From Sulfurimonas sp. (lineage in GTDB: Bacteria > Campylobacterota > Campylobacteria > Campylobacterales > Sulfurimonadaceae): a DNA stretch of 6,349 nt. Below, in pieces: positions 5,009 through 6,349 of the stretch. The DNA lies in NCBI GenBank assembly GCA_027056465.1, contig JALUKS010000225.1, positions 1 to 6,349 of the forward strand, in the 5' to 3' direction. The notes under the pieces are model-generated. The model made no database searches. It was not told where the DNA came from and was given only the letters and a program-made list of their open reading frames with translations. A program made the position numbers and the translations under genes. The stretch's first letter is position 1. Each line of letters starts with the position of its first letter.

Positions 5009-6349
5009 TTACTTATCCGTATTCATACTATCAAGGAACTCTTGATTTGTTGCTTTTTTGCCCATCGTTGTATAAACAAACTTAAGAGCTTCTACTTCGT
5101 TGTCTTGCTTGTGAATCATTTGACGTAGGATAAATACTTTTTGTAAATCAGCTTTAGCGATAAGTAAATCATCTTTACGAGTACCTGATTTAAGGATGTC
5201 GATGGCTGGGTAGATGCGTCTGTCGGCGATTTTTCTATCGAGGACGACCTCCATATTTCCAGTACCTTTGAACTCTTCAAAGATTACTTCATCCATACGG
5301 CTTCCAGTATCTACAAGAGCAGTTGCGATGATAGTGAGACTTCCACCACCCTCAATGTTACGTGCAGCTCCAAAGAAGCGTTTTGGTTTGTGTAGTGCAT
5401 TTGCATCGACACCACCAGAGAGAACTTTTCCACTTGATGGCGTTACTGTGTTGTAAGCACGTGCCAGTCTTGTGATAGAGTCAAGAAGTATAACTACATC
5501 ACGACCCATTTCAACACGGCGTTTCGCTTTTTCTATAACCATCTCAGCCACTTTTACATGGTTCTTTGCTGGCATATCAAAAGTAGAAGAGTAAACTTCA
5601 CCTTTGACACTGCGTTCCATATCTGTAACTTCCTCAGGACGCTCATCAACAAGTAAAACTAAAAGGTCAATCTCTGCATGGTTAGCAGTGATACCGTGTG
5701 CTATCTCTTTAAGAAGTTCTGTTTTACCTGAACGCGGAGGTGCAACGATAAGACCACGTTGTCCTTTTCCTATAGGAGAGAATAGGTCGAGCATACGACC
5801 TGTTAGCCCTTTTTCACGGTACTCTAAGTTGATACGTTCTTCAGGGTAGAGAGGTACAAGGTTTTCAAAGAGTGGGCGCTTTTTAGACTCTTCAGGAGGA
5901 AGACCATTTACAGCCTCTATCTTGATGAGGGCATAGTAGCGCTCTTGATCTTTTGGAGGGCGAACTTGACCAGTTACAACGTCACCATTTCTTAGGGCAA
6001 AACGTTTTATCTGTGTGTTTGAAACATAAGCATCATTGATAGACTCGTTAAATGACTTGTCGATAGAACGGATAAACCCGTAACCATCTTGCATCACTTC
6101 TAAGATACCACTAAAGAGGATAAATCCACCCTGTTCAGTCTGTGCTTTAAGTATCTCAAAGATAACATCTTGGCGTTTAAGCTCTTGAGGATGTTCTATC
6201 TTCAGCTCTGTAGCGATATTGATAAGCTCTTCGATGCTCTTTGTTCTTAATTCCTCAACACTTGAACCTTTTGCTGGTTGGTGTGATCTTTTTGAACTAT
6301 TGTTGCGATTGTTGTTTTTAGGTTTTGGTTTGTTGTTGCGGGGTTGTTG
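5009..6349 (-). CDS. rho: Transcription termination factor Rho (5' end outside window)
   Basis: Rho is the hexameric RNA-dependent helicase that ends transcription of untranslated RNA. The frame is open from the stop at 5009 to the window edge, giving 446 codons without the start. From the edge, residues 1-28 are a basic Asn/Lys/Pro/Ser-rich tail, and about 30-75 form the Rho N domain (VEELRTKSIEELINIA). The primary RNA-binding cold-shock domain follows, with DGYGFIRS (88-95) and RRNP2-like YVSNTQIKRFALRNGD (108-123). The ATPase core has Walker A APPRSGKTELL (203-213), catalytic DERPEEV (235-241), Walker B VVILLDSITRLARAYN (285-300), the Q-loop region LSGGVDANAL (310-319) and the arginine-containing GTGNMEVVLDR (362-372). 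All key residues are present. A GTG at 6097 followed by ATG could be mistaken for the start, but it lies inside the RNA-binding domain; the true start is upstream of the window. The G+C level matches murI, not the cassette just downstream. Confidence 0.97.
   Translation of the reverse strand, partial: QQPRNNKPKPKNNNRNNSSKRSHQPAKGSSVEELRTKSIEELINIATELKIEHPQELKRQDVIFEILKAQTEQGGFILFSGILEVMQDGYGFIRSIDKSFNESINDAYVSNTQIKRFALRNGDVVTGQVRPPKDQERYYALIKIEAVNGLPPEESKKRPLFENLVPLYPEERINLEYREKGLTGRMLDLFSPIGKGQRGLIVAPPRSGKTELLKEIAHGITANHAEIDLLVLLVDERPEEVTDMERSVKGEVYSSTFDMPAKNHVKVAEMVIEKAKRRVEMGRDVVILLDSITRLARAYNTVTPSSGKVLSGGVDANALHKPKRFFGAARNIEGGGSLTIIATALVDTGSRMDEVIFEEFKGTGNMEVVLDRKIADRRIYPAIDILKSGTRKDDLLIAKADLQKVFILRQMIHKQDNEVEALKFVYTTMGKKATNQEFLDSMNTDK
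6293..6349 (-). other. Asn-rich low-complexity coding segment of Rho N-terminus
   Basis: Minus-strand codons here are dominated by AAC/AAT, AAA and CCT/CCA, giving repeated Asn runs mixed with Lys, Arg and Pro (for example NNKPKPKNNNRNN). The segment is visible on the plus strand as repeated gtt/gttg units. It is a disordered, basic extension in front of the Rho N domain, and it continues past the window edge, so its full length is unknown. Confidence 0.75.

Noticed and set aside
4995..5015. Target-site duplication or attachment site at the cassette edges
   Set aside because: Comparing the rho/ATPase and small-gene/murI junctions by eye gives only short similarity around TAA and ATG, as expected for any start/stop junction.
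5214..5849. Two plus-strand open frames of about 80 codons (5214-5456, 5604-5849)
   Set aside because: They are antisense to the most conserved part of rho, are rich in Ser/Arg/Pro as expected of reverse-frame shadows, and have no family features.
1..6349. CRISPR array, tRNA or rRNA gene, insertion sequence
   Set aside because: No spaced direct repeats, cloverleaf-like sequence, rRNA-like sequence or transposase coding was found; coding sequence fills nearly the whole window.

Overview
The window reads as a compact bacterial chromosome segment, most likely from the Campylobacterota (Sulfurimonas/Sulfurovum-like or a relative). The main reason is gene order: rho followed by murI. As I recall, this adjacency also occurs in Helicobacter pylori (rho HP0550, murI HP0549). 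The moderate G+C of the housekeeping genes fits: hand counts give 26/60 in 5701-5760, 24/60 in 2881-2940 and 30/60 in 1261-1320. The phylum call is inference; no rRNA or other definitive marker is present.

All six genes lie on the minus strand, so transcription runs from high to low coordinates: rho (5' end cut by the window edge) -> AAA/ABC-type ATPase -> small protein with a PD-(D/E)XK-like motif -> murI -> murD -> class I rRNA methyltransferase. Every junction is tight: gaps of 4, 2 and 0 bp, then overlaps of 8 and 1 bp. There is no intergenic space for an independent promoter, so the genes look like one transcriptional unit, and no stretch over 13 bases lacks a gene.

The housekeeping part holds Rho, MurI (makes D-glutamate), MurD (attaches that D-glutamate to UDP-MurNAc-L-Ala) and an RlmI-like PUA/SAM methyltransferase. 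MurI and MurD are consecutive steps of peptidoglycan precursor synthesis. The methyltransferase contains no cysteine at all, which argues against the m5C chemistry that its RlmI-like annotation would suggest.

The accessory part is 3149-5004, a two-gene cassette between rho and murI. It is strikingly AT-rich (hand counts 10/60 in 3301-3360, 11/60 in 4681-4740, 18/60 in 4441-4500). It encodes a 434-residue SMC/OLD-like ATPase without a TOPRIM domain and a 182-residue putative nuclease. This has the design of two-gene ATPase-effector defence modules such as Septu (PtuAB) or PARIS (AriAB), but the effector is neither a recognisable HNH nor a TOPRIM protein. It is the best candidate here for an undescribed system; its function is inferred and not demonstrated.
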